A stretch of 40,618 nucleotides of DNA from JAMOQA01 sp964420365. Its GTDB lineage: Bacteria > Acidobacteriota > Polarisedimenticolia > J045. The position numbers and the translations under genes are program-made. Shown piece after piece: positions 30,524-39,681 of the stretch. The DNA is taken from the NCBI GenBank assembly GCA_964420365.1, contig CAYQTA010000087.1:1-40618 (forward strand), in the 5' to 3' direction. A model generated the notes under the pieces. That model had not been told where the DNA came from and did no database searches. It saw nothing but the letters and a program-made list of their open reading frames with translations. How positions within the stretch are numbered: the first letter of the stretch is position 1; every line of letters starts with the position of its first letter.

Positions 30524-31502
30524 CCCGGCGCTCCAGCAGCCGGAAGAGCAGGCGTTCCTGCTCGCCGGCGTAGACCCCGAGGCGGGGCAGTTTGAGCCGG
30601 TCGACGCCCGGCGTCATCGGCCCCGGGATCGACGTGACCGCCGTCAGGAACCCGGCCCGCCCCGCCGCCGCCCTGGCCGTCTCGTTGACGGTGCCGCCCC
30701 CGGAGGGGTTCGGCCAGGCGAAGTGGGGGACGGGCTCGCCCAGGACCTGCTCGAGGTCCTGGCGGGAGCCACCGACCTCGTCGTCGTGGTGCTCGACCGG
30801 CAGGCGGTCGAGGTGAGGATGGGTCCGGGAATGGGCCCCGATGGCCATGCCGGCCGCCCGCATCGCCCGCAGGTGGTCCGGCGCGAGGAACGTGTCGCCG
30901 AGGCCGTCGCCCCGGGGTACGGCCGCCCGCTCGGCGAGCCGATCGAGGACCCGTTGGCGGACCTCGTCCGGGATCTCGGAAAGACGCCTCGTCACCCGCC
31001 GGCGCCACTGCTCCCGCTCGGCGGGATCGGCGGGGATCTCGGCGGGGACGTTCGCGGGCAGTTCCACCTGCCCCGGGGGCAGGATGCGGGCGAGCCTCCA
31101 CAGCTCGGAGATCCAGAAGGGGGAGCGGCCGAGAAGCGGGGCGGTCGTCACGTAGAACGTCGCCGGAACGCCCTCCTCGCGCAGGATCGGGAGGGCGACG
31201 TCGTGGTTGTCCCGGTAGCCGTCGTCGAAGGTGACCGCGACGAAGGGTCCTCCCCGTTTCTCGCCGGCCAGGATCGCCGGGACCTGCGCGAGAGTGACCG
31301 GCGTGAACCGCGCCGCGAGCAGCTTCATCTGCTCGCGGAACCGGCGCGGTGGCATCGAGAGACGGGGGTCGAGGTAGGCGTCGACGTCCGCGGGTTCGCC
31401 CACGGAGTGGTACCGCAGGATCACCAGCGGGACGGGAGCGGAGAGACACGGCCCGTAGATTCGTCGCCGCCGCCAGGCGAGGTAGAGCGAACGCAGGAAC
31501 AC
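30513..31502 (-). CDS. Polysaccharide deacetylase (NodB family)
   Basis: A 329-residue NodB-homology enzyme. It opens with a short basic and aromatic segment, then PLVILRYHSVGEP, motif 1 VAVTFDDGYRDNHD, motif 2 GAHSRTHPHL with the two metal-binding His, and FAWPNPSGGG. Unlike the deacetylase at 22781-24151 it has no obvious membrane helices and no long insertion, so it is a more standard cytoplasmic or peripheral form. The GTG start 31502 has GGAGG about eight bases upstream. It reads divergently from the flippase gene with 92 bases between starts, which contain a TATATT -10-like sequence (31558-31563) for the flippase. Confidence 0.9.
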   Translation of the reverse strand: MFLRSLYLAWRRRRIYGPCLSAPVPLVILRYHSVGEPADVDAYLDPRLSMPPRRFREQMKLLAARFTPVTLAQVPAILAGEKRGGPFVAVTFDDGYRDNHDVALPILREEGVPATFYVTTAPLLGRSPFWISELWRLARILPPGQVELPANVPAEIPADPAEREQWRRRVTRRLSEIPDEVRQRVLDRLAERAAVPRGDGLGDTFLAPDHLRAMRAAGMAIGAHSRTHPHLDRLPVEHHDDEVGGSRQDLEQVLGEPVPHFAWPNPSGGGTVNETARAAAGRAGFLTAVTSIPGPMTPGVDRLKLPRLGVYAGEQERLLFRLLERRGGR

Positions 31503-31594
31503 GCGGAGTCCTCCGGTTGCCAGGCTCCTTCCCTTCCGGGAACCTCCGGGGAGAGTCTATATTCCCCGCGGGGCGGGGGACACGGGGAGGCTCC

Positions 31595-33187
31595 GTGGGC
31601 GAACGCGGCAGGCGACCGGAAGGAGATGCAGGGCGGCAGGAACGGCGCCGGTCGGAGACGCGCCACCTGCTCCGGGCCAGCGTCATCGTGTCCGGGCTCG
31701 GTGTCGTCTCCAAGGGCCTCGGGATGCTCCGGGAGTCCGCCGTCGCCGCGATCTTCGGGGCCGTCCGGGCGATGGATGCCTTCCTCGTCGCCCTGGCGAT
31801 TCCGAACATGTTCTCGACATGGGTCCGGATGCCGATCCGGGCCGCCCTCGTGCCGCTCTTCACGCGACACCTGCACGAGGAGGGAGAGGAACGGGCGTGG
31901 GCCGTTGCCAGCAACGTGGTCAACACCCTCGCCCTGGGGCTCGTGCTGCTGGTCGGAGTCCTGTGGCTCGCGGCGCCGCTCCTGGTCCGGGCGCTCTCCC
32001 TCGGGTTCCGGGACGAGGCGAGCTGGGCGGAGGCCACGCGGCTGACGCGCATCCTCGTGCTCTCGATCGTCTTCACCGTGCTGGCCGTCGTGTTCGGATC
32101 GCTTCAGAACGTCTACCGCCGCCAGCACTGGCCGGCGATTGCCCGCGTCGTGCAGACCGGCATCGTCGTCGCGGCGATCGTCGTCCTGGGTCCGCGGATC
32201 GGGCTCACCGGCTACGCCCTGGGGATCCTGGCGGGGGCGGCGGCCTCCTTCCTGTTGCAGGGGACCATCGTCCTGGAGCACCTGCGCTACTGGCGGCCGA
32301 TCGTGCGTCCTTTCGCGCCGGAGGTCCGGGAGGTCGTCTCGCTTGCCCTGCCCCTCTTCATCGGCCTGACGGGTACCCGGCTCGACGTGATCCTGGACCG
32401 GAACTTCGCGTCCTTCCTGCCCGAGGGACAGCTGACGATGCTCTGGTTCGCCTTCGCCTACTCGGCCGTCTTCACGGACCTGGTCGTGATGGTGAGCCAG
32501 GCGGTGTTTCTGCCGCACTTCGCGCACCTCGCGGCCGAGGGTCGAACAGGGGAACTGAGGCGTCGGCTCGGGCAGGCACTCTCCGCGTACCTTTTCCTGA
32601 CGTTGCCGGTCGCGGCATTCCTCGTCGCCGGGGCGGGACCGGTCATCGACCTGTTCCTCCGCTGGGGGAAGTTCACCGCGGAGAACGCGGCCCTGACGGC
32701 CCGCCTCCTCGCCATCCTTGCGCTCGGCTCGCCGTTCTACCTGGCAGGACAGTTGCTTGCCCAGGTGTTCATCTCCACGGGGGATACGAGGACGCCGGTC
32801 AAGATCGGCTTCTGGCGGATCGGGTTCAAGGCGCTGCTCTCCGCGATCCTGCTGCCGCTGCTGCTCGTCCAGGGGTTGGCCATCGCGACGACATTCTCGT
32901 CGTGGTTCCGGACGGGGCTTCTCTGGCGTCGCCTTGGCCGGGACTTCCGGCCGGAAGCCGGGCCGTTTCTCGGCCGGGTCGGACGTCTCGTGCTCGCGGC
33001 CACCGCCGGTGGCCTGGCCGCGTGGGCCTTCTTCGCGTGGGTTCCCCCGCTCGGTGACGGGGTCGTGGCCCGGGCCGCTCGGCTCGTGGCGGGGGCCGGG
33101 ATCACGATGGCGGTCCACGTGGTGCTGGCCATCGGCACGGGTGCCGCGCCCCTCGGCGACCTGCTGGCCCGCCTGCGCAGCCGTTGA
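31595..33187 (+). CDS. MurJ/MviN-family lipid flippase
   Basis: A 530-residue multi-spanning protein of the MOP superfamily. A basic N-terminal tail (about 25 residues) precedes ASVIVSGLGVVSKGLGMLRE, the first helix with its Arg/Glu motif, followed by about 13 further helices. It carries features typical of MurJ (RAALVPLFTRHL, QNVYRRQHWPAIARVVQTG, QVFISTGDTRTPVKIG) and no glycosyltransferase domain. GTG 31595 follows GGGGAGG at four bases. Its position beside polysaccharide genes and the absence of a separate Wzx suggest that it flips the lipid-linked saccharide; alternatively it is the cell-wall lipid II flippase. A TATATT lies about 35 bases upstream. Confidence 0.88.
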   Translation: MGERGRRPEGDAGRQERRRSETRHLLRASVIVSGLGVVSKGLGMLRESAVAAIFGAVRAMDAFLVALAIPNMFSTWVRMPIRAALVPLFTRHLHEEGEERAWAVASNVVNTLALGLVLLVGVLWLAAPLLVRALSLGFRDEASWAEATRLTRILVLSIVFTVLAVVFGSLQNVYRRQHWPAIARVVQTGIVVAAIVVLGPRIGLTGYALGILAGAAASFLLQGTIVLEHLRYWRPIVRPFAPEVREVVSLALPLFIGLTGTRLDVILDRNFASFLPEGQLTMLWFAFAYSAVFTDLVVMVSQAVFLPHFAHLAAEGRTGELRRRLGQALSAYLFLTLPVAAFLVAGAGPVIDLFLRWGKFTAENAALTARLLAILALGSPFYLAGQLLAQVFISTGDTRTPVKIGFWRIGFKALLSAILLPLLLVQGLAIATTFSSWFRTGLLWRRLGRDFRPEAGPFLGRVGRLVLAATAGGLAAWAFFAWVPPLGDGVVARAARLVAGAGITMAVHVVLAIGTGAAPLGDLLARLRSR

Positions 33188-33384
33188 GTCCCCCGAACGA
33201 GGGCCGCGGGGCCCGGTGTCGGCCGCGATGTCCCCCCGGGGCAGGCGTGTCCCGTCCCCGGGACTTCCCGCTGCCGACCGGCCGTTGCTCGCGGCTTGCC
33301 CCCGGAGGGGGGGATCGGCGAAGATCGAACCCGGGCCGTGACCCCCGGCCCGCGAAGACCCCGCGAAGGGAAGGAGGCACGGAG

Positions 33385-34755
33385 ATGAGCGACGTCGTCC
33401 GCTGGCTGCGCGATCACCGCGAGAGAAACCTCGAGAAGCTGTTCGACTTCCTGCGCATCCCCTCGATCAGCACCGATCCGGCCTACCGGGACAGGATCGA
33501 CGAGGCGGCGCGATGGATGGCTTCCCGGCTGGAGGAGGCCGGTTGCACGAAGGTCGAGGTGATCCCGACGAAGGGGCATCCCCTTGTCTACGGGGAATGG
33601 ATGGGGGCACCGGGCAGGCCGACCGTGCTCTGCTACGGTCACTACGATGTCCAGCCGGCAGATCCACTCGAGCTCTGGCAGAGCCCGCCGTTCGAGCCGA
33701 CCATCCGCAACGGGAAGATCTACGCGCGCGGCGCCTGCGACGACAAGGGCCAGCTCGTCATCCATCCCAATGCCCTCGAGGCCCACCTGCGGGCGACCGG
33801 GACCTGCCCGGTGAACGTCAAGTTCATCATCGAGGGGGAGGAGGAGATCGGCTCCCCGAGCCTCGAGCCGTTCCTGCGGGCCGAGCGGAAGCGGCTTGCC
33901 TGCGACGCGGTGGTCGTCTCGGATACCGGCATGTTCTCGAAGAAGACGCCGTCGATCACCACGTCCCTCCGCGGCCTCACGTACCTCGAGGTGGAGGTCT
34001 ACGGCACGAAGCGGGACCTGCATTCGGGCAGCTTCGGCGGCGCGGTGATCAATCCCGCGAACGCCCTCGCCGCGATGATTGCCCAGCTCAAGGACAGGAA
34101 CGGCAAGGTCCGGGTTCCCGGCTTCTACGAGAACGTCCGGCCACTCACCCGTGCCCAGCGGAGGCAGTACGCGCAGCTTCCGTTCGACGAGGAGAAGTTC
34201 CGGAAGAGCATCGGCGCGCCCGCCCTGTGGGGCGAGAAGGGGTACACCGTTCTCGAGCGGCTCTGGGCCCGCCCCACGCTCGACGTCAACGGGATCTGGT
34301 CCGGATACATCGGCGAGGGGGCGAAGACGGTGATCCCGGCGGTCGCCCACGCGAAGATCTCGATGCGCCTGGTTGCCGACCAGGACCCCCGGGAGATCGC
34401 CCGGAAGGTGAGGGCGTACCTCGAGGAAATCGCCCCGCCGGCGGTCAGGGTGAAGGTGAAGACCCTCCATGGCGGCGACGCCTGGTCGGCGGACACGAGT
34501 CACCCGGTCTACGCGGCTGCCAGCCGGGCCGTGCAGCGGTCGTTCGGCAAGGCGCCGGTCTTCGCCGGCGAGGGAGGCTCGATTCCGATCGTCGCGGCGT
34601 TCGCCAGGCGGCTGCGGGCCCCGGTCGTGCTCCTCGGAATCGGCCTGCCGGACGACGCGATCCACGCGCCGAACGAGAAGCTGGACCTGGGCCAGTTCCA
34701 CAAGGGAAGCGAGGCGGCCGCCCTGTTCCTCGAGGAACTCGGCCGACAGGGTTGA
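33385..34755 (+). CDS. M20-family dipeptidase/peptidase
   Basis: A 456-residue zinc metallopeptidase of the M20 family. Metal-binding and catalytic motifs are in place: GHYDVQP (first His and Asp), ACDDKGQL (bridging Asp), EGEEEIGSPS (catalytic Glu-Glu), SDTGMFS, and a late IHAPNEK with the last His. The lid/dimerisation domain lies between about residues 190 and 310. The family typically cleaves dipeptides or aminoacyl amides; the substrate here is not evident. ATG 33385 has GGAGG upstream; longer in-frame starts give an uncharged, non-conserved extension and are rejected. It is 197 bases downstream of the flippase, a gap with no gene. Confidence 0.92.
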   Translation: MSDVVRWLRDHRERNLEKLFDFLRIPSISTDPAYRDRIDEAARWMASRLEEAGCTKVEVIPTKGHPLVYGEWMGAPGRPTVLCYGHYDVQPADPLELWQSPPFEPTIRNGKIYARGACDDKGQLVIHPNALEAHLRATGTCPVNVKFIIEGEEEIGSPSLEPFLRAERKRLACDAVVVSDTGMFSKKTPSITTSLRGLTYLEVEVYGTKRDLHSGSFGGAVINPANALAAMIAQLKDRNGKVRVPGFYENVRPLTRAQRRQYAQLPFDEEKFRKSIGAPALWGEKGYTVLERLWARPTLDVNGIWSGYIGEGAKTVIPAVAHAKISMRLVADQDPREIARKVRAYLEEIAPPAVRVKVKTLHGGDAWSADTSHPVYAAASRAVQRSFGKAPVFAGEGGSIPIVAAFARRLRAPVVLLGIGLPDDAIHAPNEKLDLGQFHKGSEAAALFLEELGRQG

Positions 34756-34766
34756 GGAGACACGCG

Positions 34767-35045
34767 ATGGGCGGCGCAGGGGATCCTCGGGACCCCGTGA
34801 CGGTCTGGGAGGCCCAGGGCGAGGCGGAGGCGCAGACGATCCGCGCCTTCCTGGAGGGACAGGGGATTCCCGCGGCCTTCCGCGGAGAGTCGGCGCGGAC
34901 GGTCTACGGGTTCACGATGAACGGGCTCGGCAAGGTGGAGATCCAGGTGCCGGCCGAGCTCGCCGACGAGGCCCGGGACCTGCTCCGGAGGATGGAGGCG
35001 GGAGAGTTCACCCTCGCGGACGACGAGGACCCCGACCTCGGCTGA
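34767..35045 (+). CDS. DUF2007 small protein
   Basis: A 92-residue protein with the DUF2007 (putative signal-transducing) core: VTVWEAQGEAEAQTIRAFLE, then QGIPAAFRGESA and VEIQVPAELADEARDLLRR. The domain is a small alpha/beta fold of unknown function. It is encoded twelve bases after the peptidase and overlaps the thiL start at its stop codon (TGATG), which suggests a shared transcript. No known function can be assigned. Confidence 0.78.
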   Translation: MGGAGDPRDPVTVWEAQGEAEAQTIRAFLEGQGIPAAFRGESARTVYGFTMNGLGKVEIQVPAELADEARDLLRRMEAGEFTLADDEDPDLG

Positions 35046-36049
35046 TGCCGATGCCCCCGCTCGACGAGGATGCCCTGCTGCGGCGTGCTGCCGCCCTCGC
35101 CGCGGCGGCCGTTCCCGCGGACTGGACCGGCCCGGGCGACGACGCCGCCCTCGTGCCACGCGGCGACGGCTGGCTCGTCGTCTCGACCGATCTCTCGGTC
35201 GAGGGAACGCACTTCCGCCGGCCATGGGCTCCGCCGGCGGTCCTCGGGGGGCGGGCCGTGCGGGTGGCGGTTTCCGACCTGGCGGCGATGGGCGCGGATC
35301 CGCTGGGGGTTCTCGTTTCCGCCGCCCTGCCCGCGGACCTGCCGGAAGGGTTCGCGGACGGGCTGGTTGCCGGGATCGCGGCGGCGGCGTCGGAGCACGA
35401 CGCCCCGCTCCTCGGGGGGGATCTTGCCGGGTCGCCGGAGGGCATCGTCCTCGACGTCACCGTTCTCGGCGAGGCGCCGCGGGGCCGCGTCCGGCTACGC
35501 TCCGGGGGGCGGGCGGGGGACGTGCTCGCCGTCACGGGACCGCTCGGCCTCGCCCGGGCGGGACTTCGCCTGCTGGAGAAGGGCCGGGGGGACCCCGGGG
35601 CTGCGCCGGTGCGCCGGTTTCTCTGCCCCGAACCGCGCCTCTCCGAGGGGGCGTGGCTGGCCGGGCGAGCGGAGGTCCATGCGATGATGGACCTTTCCGA
35701 CGGGCTCGCCGTCGACGCTCCACGCCTCGCCCGGGCGTCCGGGTGCGGTCTCCTGCTCGAGCTCGACCGGGTTCCACGCGACCCGGTCGCCGACGCCGTC
35801 GCCCGGGAGGCGGGAGAGGACCCGGTGATCTTCGCCGCGGCGGGGGGCGAGGACTACGAGCTCCTCGTCGCCGTCGATGCGGCGGCTTTCGGTACCCTCG
35901 CTGCCGCGTTCGCCGGGGCGTTCGGACGTCGCCTCTGCGCGGTGGGCCGGTTGCTCGGCGAGCCGGAGCGGTGCGAGGCGAACCGGGCCGGGGTCCCGGT
36001 CCCGTTTCCGGCTCCCGGGTTTGCCCACTTTCGCCGCGGAGGCAGGTAG
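35045..36049 (+). CDS. thiL: Thiamine-monophosphate kinase ThiL
   Basis: Phosphorylates thiamine monophosphate to thiamine pyrophosphate, the last step of the pathway. The 334-residue protein shows the AIR-synthase-like fold of ThiL: GPGDDAALV (Asp-Asp metal site), STDLSVEGTHFRR, AVSDLAAMGADPLG, LLGGDLAGS, and DLSDGLAVDAPRL followed by AGGEDYELL. Length is typical. ATG 35045 shares a base with the DUF2007 stop. It precedes serS by 34 bases. Confidence 0.93.
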   Translation: MPMPPLDEDALLRRAAALAAAAVPADWTGPGDDAALVPRGDGWLVVSTDLSVEGTHFRRPWAPPAVLGGRAVRVAVSDLAAMGADPLGVLVSAALPADLPEGFADGLVAGIAAAASEHDAPLLGGDLAGSPEGIVLDVTVLGEAPRGRVRLRSGGRAGDVLAVTGPLGLARAGLRLLEKGRGDPGAAPVRRFLCPEPRLSEGAWLAGRAEVHAMMDLSDGLAVDAPRLARASGCGLLLELDRVPRDPVADAVAREAGEDPVIFAAAGGEDYELLVAVDAAAFGTLAAAFAGAFGRRLCAVGRLLGEPERCEANRAGVPVPFPAPGFAHFRRGGR

Positions 36050-36083
36050 ACTCGTCGCCCCGAAGACATCCTGGGAGGACGCG

Positions 36084-37349
36084 ATGCTGGACCTCAAGTG
36101 GATCCTCGCGAACCTGGACGACCTGCGCACCGCGATGGAGAGGCGGGGCGCGGAGGTGGACCTCGACCGACTGGTATCCCTGGACGACCGGCGACGCAAG
36201 ACGATCGCCGAGGTGGAGAAGCTGAAGGCCGAGCGAAACGAATCCTCCCGGAAGATCGGACAGATGATCAGGGCCGGGGAAGACGCGGGCCCCCTCCGGG
36301 AGCGGGTCCGTGCGATCGGCGAGCAGATCAAGGCGCTCGACGAGGAACTGCACGGGATCGAGGAGGAGATCCGGGAGCTGCTCCTGGCGATTCCAAATGT
36401 ACCCCACGAGAGCTGCCCTGTCGGTCCGGACGAATCGGCGAACCGCGTCGAGCGCACGTGGGGCGAACCCCGTCGGTTCGACTTCGAGGTCCGCGACCAC
36501 GTGGACATCGGAGAGATCAGCGGGATCCTCGACTTCGAGCGGGCCGCGAAGGTGACCGGCGCCCGGTTCGTCGTCCTGACCGGGATGGGAGCCCGCCTCG
36601 AGCGCGCGCTGATCCAGTTCATGCTCGACCTGCACACCGAGCTGCACGGCTACCGCGAGGTACTGCCTCCCTTCATCGTCAACCGGAAGAGCCTCCTCGG
36701 GACGGGCCAGTTGCCGAAGTTCGAGGAAGATCTCTTCCGGGTCGACCCCCCGGGTGACTGGTACCTGGTGCCGACGGCCGAGGTCCCGGTGACGAACCTC
36801 CACGCCGGCGAGATCCTCCGCGAGAACGACCTGCCGCTGCGGTACTGTGCCTACACCCCCTGCTTTCGTTCCGAGGCCGGTTCCTACGGCAAGGATGTGC
36901 GGGGCATGATCCGCCAGCACCAGTTCGACAAGGTGGAGCTGGTCACCTTCTCGCGGCCGGAGGAGAGCTGGGAGGTGCTGGAGCAGCTGACCGGTCATGC
37001 CGAGGAGGTGCTGAAGCGGCTCGAGTTGCCGTACCGGGTCGTGACGCTTGCCACCGGTGATCTCGGTTTCTCGGCGGCGAAGACCTACGACATCGAGGTC
37101 TGGCTGCCGAGCCAGGAGACCTACCGGGAGATCAGCTCCTGCTCGAACTTCGTCGATTTCCAGGCGCGCCGCGCGAACATTCGCTACCGGCCCGCCGGCG
37201 GTGGGAAGCCGCGATACGTCCACACGCTGAATGGTTCCGGCCTCGCCGTCGGGCGCACGCTCCTCGCGATCCTCGAGAACTACCAGCGGGAGGATGGCAC
37301 GTTCGACGTTCCCGCCGTGCTCCGGCCCTACCTCGAGTCCCGCCTCTGA
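36084..37349 (+). CDS. serS: Seryl-tRNA synthetase
   Basis: Charges tRNA-Ser with serine; the tRNA-Ser(GGA) in this window is a substrate. The 421-residue enzyme has the N-terminal long coiled-coil arm (about 28-105) that contacts the long variable arm of tRNA-Ser, then the class II core: LVPTAEVPVTNLHAGE, motif 2 CFRSEAGSYGKDVRGMIR, HQFDKVELV, ISSCSNFVDFQARR and motif 3 GSGLAVGRTLLAILENYQ. Length and all motifs are normal for the bacterial type. ATG 36084 has GGGAGG upstream. Its end overlaps the convergent symporter gene by 22 bases. Confidence 0.97.
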   Translation: MLDLKWILANLDDLRTAMERRGAEVDLDRLVSLDDRRRKTIAEVEKLKAERNESSRKIGQMIRAGEDAGPLRERVRAIGEQIKALDEELHGIEEEIRELLLAIPNVPHESCPVGPDESANRVERTWGEPRRFDFEVRDHVDIGEISGILDFERAAKVTGARFVVLTGMGARLERALIQFMLDLHTELHGYREVLPPFIVNRKSLLGTGQLPKFEEDLFRVDPPGDWYLVPTAEVPVTNLHAGEILRENDLPLRYCAYTPCFRSEAGSYGKDVRGMIRQHQFDKVELVTFSRPEESWEVLEQLTGHAEEVLKRLELPYRVVTLATGDLGFSAAKTYDIEVWLPSQETYREISSCSNFVDFQARRANIRYRPAGGGKPRYVHTLNGSGLAVGRTLLAILENYQREDGTFDVPAVLRPYLESRL

Positions 37350-38818
37350 CCGGGACCGAGGACCACCGGCGCGAGGACGACGAGGAACGAGGCCGCGAGT
37401 GCGATCGCCGCGGGGGGGACCCCGGCGGCGATTCCGGGGACGATGTCCCGCCAGGGACTCTTGCGGAGCCACTCCAGGACCACGGCGAGGACGATCCCGG
37501 TCGCCGTCGCTCCCGTGGCCCAGCGGGGCGTGATCTCCTTCCTGTGGAGACCCACGGAGAGCAGGGGGGCCAGTCCTGCGGCGAACAGGCCGAAGGCGAA
37601 CGTCCCGACGAGGGCGACCAGGTCCTGGTGGATCCACGCGAGCAGCCACGCACCCGCGCCGAGGAAAAACGTTGCCCAGCGGCCCCATGAAAGCTCGTCC
37701 TCTACCGGGCGGCCGAGGGCCCGCGGCAGGTCCCGGACGAGGGCGGCGGCGCCCACGTTCAGGAACGAGTCCGCGGTCGACATGATCGCGGCGAGGGCGC
37801 CGGCGACCGCGAGGCCGGCCAGCCACTCCGGGGCCCCGTGGCAGAGCCATGCGATCATCGCGTCGTCGCAGCGGGCGGGCGGAGACATCTCGCCGCGGGC
37901 CACCAGGGCAGGCACCGCGAAGCCGACCGCGATCCAGACGAGCAGCACCAGGGACTGGCTTCCCCCGAGCACGAGGGGGAACCAGCGCAGGTGCCGCCGC
38001 TCGCGGAGCATGAAGAACTTGTGGACCATGTGGGGCTGGCCCAGGACGCCGAGCGAGAAGAGAAAGAAGAACCCGGCGGCGGCGGTCGGACCGAGGCGCC
38101 CCAGCGGGTGCAGGAACGTCGCCCCGAAGCGCTCGTCGGCGAGGATCGAGCGGGCCATCGTCGCCGGGCCGCCGGCTCCCGCGACGGCCCAGCCGGCGAC
38201 CAGGACGCCGGTCAGCATCATGACGAACCCCTGGACGAGGTCGGTCCACACGCCGGCCAGCATTCCTCCCAGCGTGCCGTAGGCGAGCACGGCGACCAGG
38301 CCCACCGACATGCAGAAAGGAAGGCTGCCGTCACCGAGCCACTCCCGGGTGCCGAGGAGTGCCTCGCCGAGAAGCCCGAGGGCGAGCACCTGGGTTGCCA
38401 GGTAGCCCACCGAGCCGAGGACCACCGCGAGGATGGCCAGGAGGGTCGTCGGCCGGTGTCGCCACCGCCAGGCGACCACGTCGGGCACGGTGAAGATCTC
38501 CTCCCTCCCCGCCAGGTCGCGGAGGGGTCGTCCCAGCACGCGGGTCAGGAGCCAGGGCGTGATCCCCACGGGCAGTACGATCCAGAGGGAAGCCGCCCCC
38601 AGCTTCCACGCCAGGCCCGGGCCGCCGAGGAAGACGAACCCGCTCAGGGCAGCGCTCATCGTCGCCAGAGCGGTCGCCAGGAGGCCGGCTCGCTGGCCGG
38701 CGATGAACCAGTCGCGGGCGCTTGCCGTCCGGAGCACCGCGAGGAGACCGACGCCGAGCACCAGCAGGAGGGAGGCCCCGGCGATCGCCAGCACGACCGG
38801 CGTGCCGAGGCAGTTCAT
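37328..38818 (-). CDS. Sodium:solute symporter (SSF family)
   Basis: A 496-residue transporter with about 13 membrane helices. Family features include DWFIAGQRAGLLATALATMSA, LAWKLGAASLWIVLPVG, YGTLGGMLAGVWTDLVQGF, the SSF signature region, and AAIMSTADSFLNVGAAALVRD, the late sodium-site helix. Substrate is unknown; SSF members take up proline, pantothenate, acetate or sugars. ATG 38818 begins the protein at MNCLGTPV; a longer frame upstream lacks a signal and is rejected. Its start overlaps the stop of the small membrane protein gene (TGATG type), and its end overlaps serS by 22 bases. Confidence 0.9.
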   Translation of the reverse strand: MNCLGTPVVLAIAGASLLLVLGVGLLAVLRTASARDWFIAGQRAGLLATALATMSAALSGFVFLGGPGLAWKLGAASLWIVLPVGITPWLLTRVLGRPLRDLAGREEIFTVPDVVAWRWRHRPTTLLAILAVVLGSVGYLATQVLALGLLGEALLGTREWLGDGSLPFCMSVGLVAVLAYGTLGGMLAGVWTDLVQGFVMMLTGVLVAGWAVAGAGGPATMARSILADERFGATFLHPLGRLGPTAAAGFFFLFSLGVLGQPHMVHKFFMLRERRHLRWFPLVLGGSQSLVLLVWIAVGFAVPALVARGEMSPPARCDDAMIAWLCHGAPEWLAGLAVAGALAAIMSTADSFLNVGAAALVRDLPRALGRPVEDELSWGRWATFFLGAGAWLLAWIHQDLVALVGTFAFGLFAAGLAPLLSVGLHRKEITPRWATGATATGIVLAVVLEWLRKSPWRDIVPGIAAGVPPAAIALAASFLVVLAPVVLGPGQRRDSR

Positions 38819-39162
38819 CGCGGGTCCTCCTCCTCCCGCACTCCCAGCAGGCCACCGGCGAGCAGCGGGACGATCCACAGCAGGAGGATTGCCGCGGCAA
38901 GCGCCGCGGGGGAGCGGAGCAACAGGACGGCCACGATCCCCACCAGGAGGACGATGGCGAACCCCCAACGCAGGAAGTGATCCCACCGGCGGGCCCGGCC
39001 AGGGCGCGGCCCGGGGACGCAGAGGGGAAGCAGGGGGAGAAGCAGGAGGGCGAGCACTCCCCCGCGGTTCGCGCCGACGAGCAGCACGAGCAGCAGGGCA
39101 AGGGCCGCGGCCGGGAAGAGACCGCCAGCCCGCTGCGGTGAGGAGCCGGGTGCCTCGCGCAC
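38815..39162 (-). CDS. Small hydrophobic membrane protein, partner of symporter
   Basis: A 115-residue protein with three to four predicted membrane helices (AAALALLLVLLVGAN, LALLLLPLLPLCVP, FAIVLLVGIVAVLLL, AILLLWIVPLLAGG) and short Arg-rich loops. I do not recognise a family. It is translated just before and overlapping the symporter gene, an arrangement seen where small membrane proteins accompany SSF transporters, such as YhdT with the pantothenate symporter. The GTG start 39162 is uncertain. Function unknown. Confidence 0.6.
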   Translation of the reverse strand: MREAPGSSPQRAGGLFPAAALALLLVLLVGANRGGVLALLLLPLLPLCVPGPRPGRARRWDHFLRWGFAIVLLVGIVAVLLLRSPAALAAAILLLWIVPLLAGGLLGVREEEDPR

Positions 39163-39235
39163 GGGTCCACTCCTGTCCGAGCGGGGCCGTTCCCCGGGGC
39201 GGCGGAACGGGGTTGCAGGAATGGGAAACGGGATT

Positions 39236-39577
39236 CTAGGCCCCGGATCCCCCCCGGGGGAAGGGCCCCCGGCCGCGTGGCGGGCGTACGACGACGTGAT
39301 CGGCGTCCGCCACCGCGAGGGCCCGGCCGTGGACGAGGGCGTCGGCCACCTTCCGGCGGGCCGCCCAGAGCAGTCGCTGGAGGGTGCCCCGGGAGATCCC
39401 CATCCGGTCCGCCGCCGCCTGCTGGTCCTTTCCCTCCAGGTCGACGAGGCGTATCGCCTCGAGCTCGTCGAGGAGCAGCTCGACGACCGCCAGCTCCCGC
39501 ATCGGTACGCCGCTCGGCTTGTAGAGCCGGTAGCCGGGAGCCCGGCGGCAGAACCGGACCTTCTTCATGCGCCCCAT
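39236..39577 (-). CDS. DUF134 DNA-binding protein
   Basis: A 113-residue protein of the DUF134 family, predicted DNA-binding proteins resembling sigma-factor region 4. The features are RLYKPSGVPMRELAVVELLL, DELEAIRLVDLEGKDQQAAADR and MGISRGTLQRLLWAARRKV (helix-turn-helix). The C-terminal tail is Arg/Pro/Gly-rich. ATG 39577 follows GGAGGG; a second ATG at 39568 is less likely. The gene reads away from the Gly-rich/NifX-like pair, with a palindrome in the 195-base gap, so it is the prime candidate regulator of that pair and of itself. DUF134 genes frequently accompany NifX-like genes in anaerobes. Confidence 0.85.
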   Translation of the reverse strand: MGRMKKVRFCRRAPGYRLYKPSGVPMRELAVVELLLDELEAIRLVDLEGKDQQAAADRMGISRGTLQRLLWAARRKVADALVHGRALAVADADHVVVRPPRGRGPFPRGGSGA

Positions 39578-39681
39578 GGAGCCCTCCGCGGCGGTTCCGG
39601 TGCCAACGGTAAGGAGACGGGCCCTCCGCGGTCAAGGAATCCTCCCCGTTGCCGGCGGGACCTGCTGCGAGTGAATCGCAC

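Noticed and set aside
35532..38249. 905-residue minus-strand frame across thiL, serS and the symporter
   Set aside because: Shadow of the true genes; Pro/Arg-rich and no recognisable domain.
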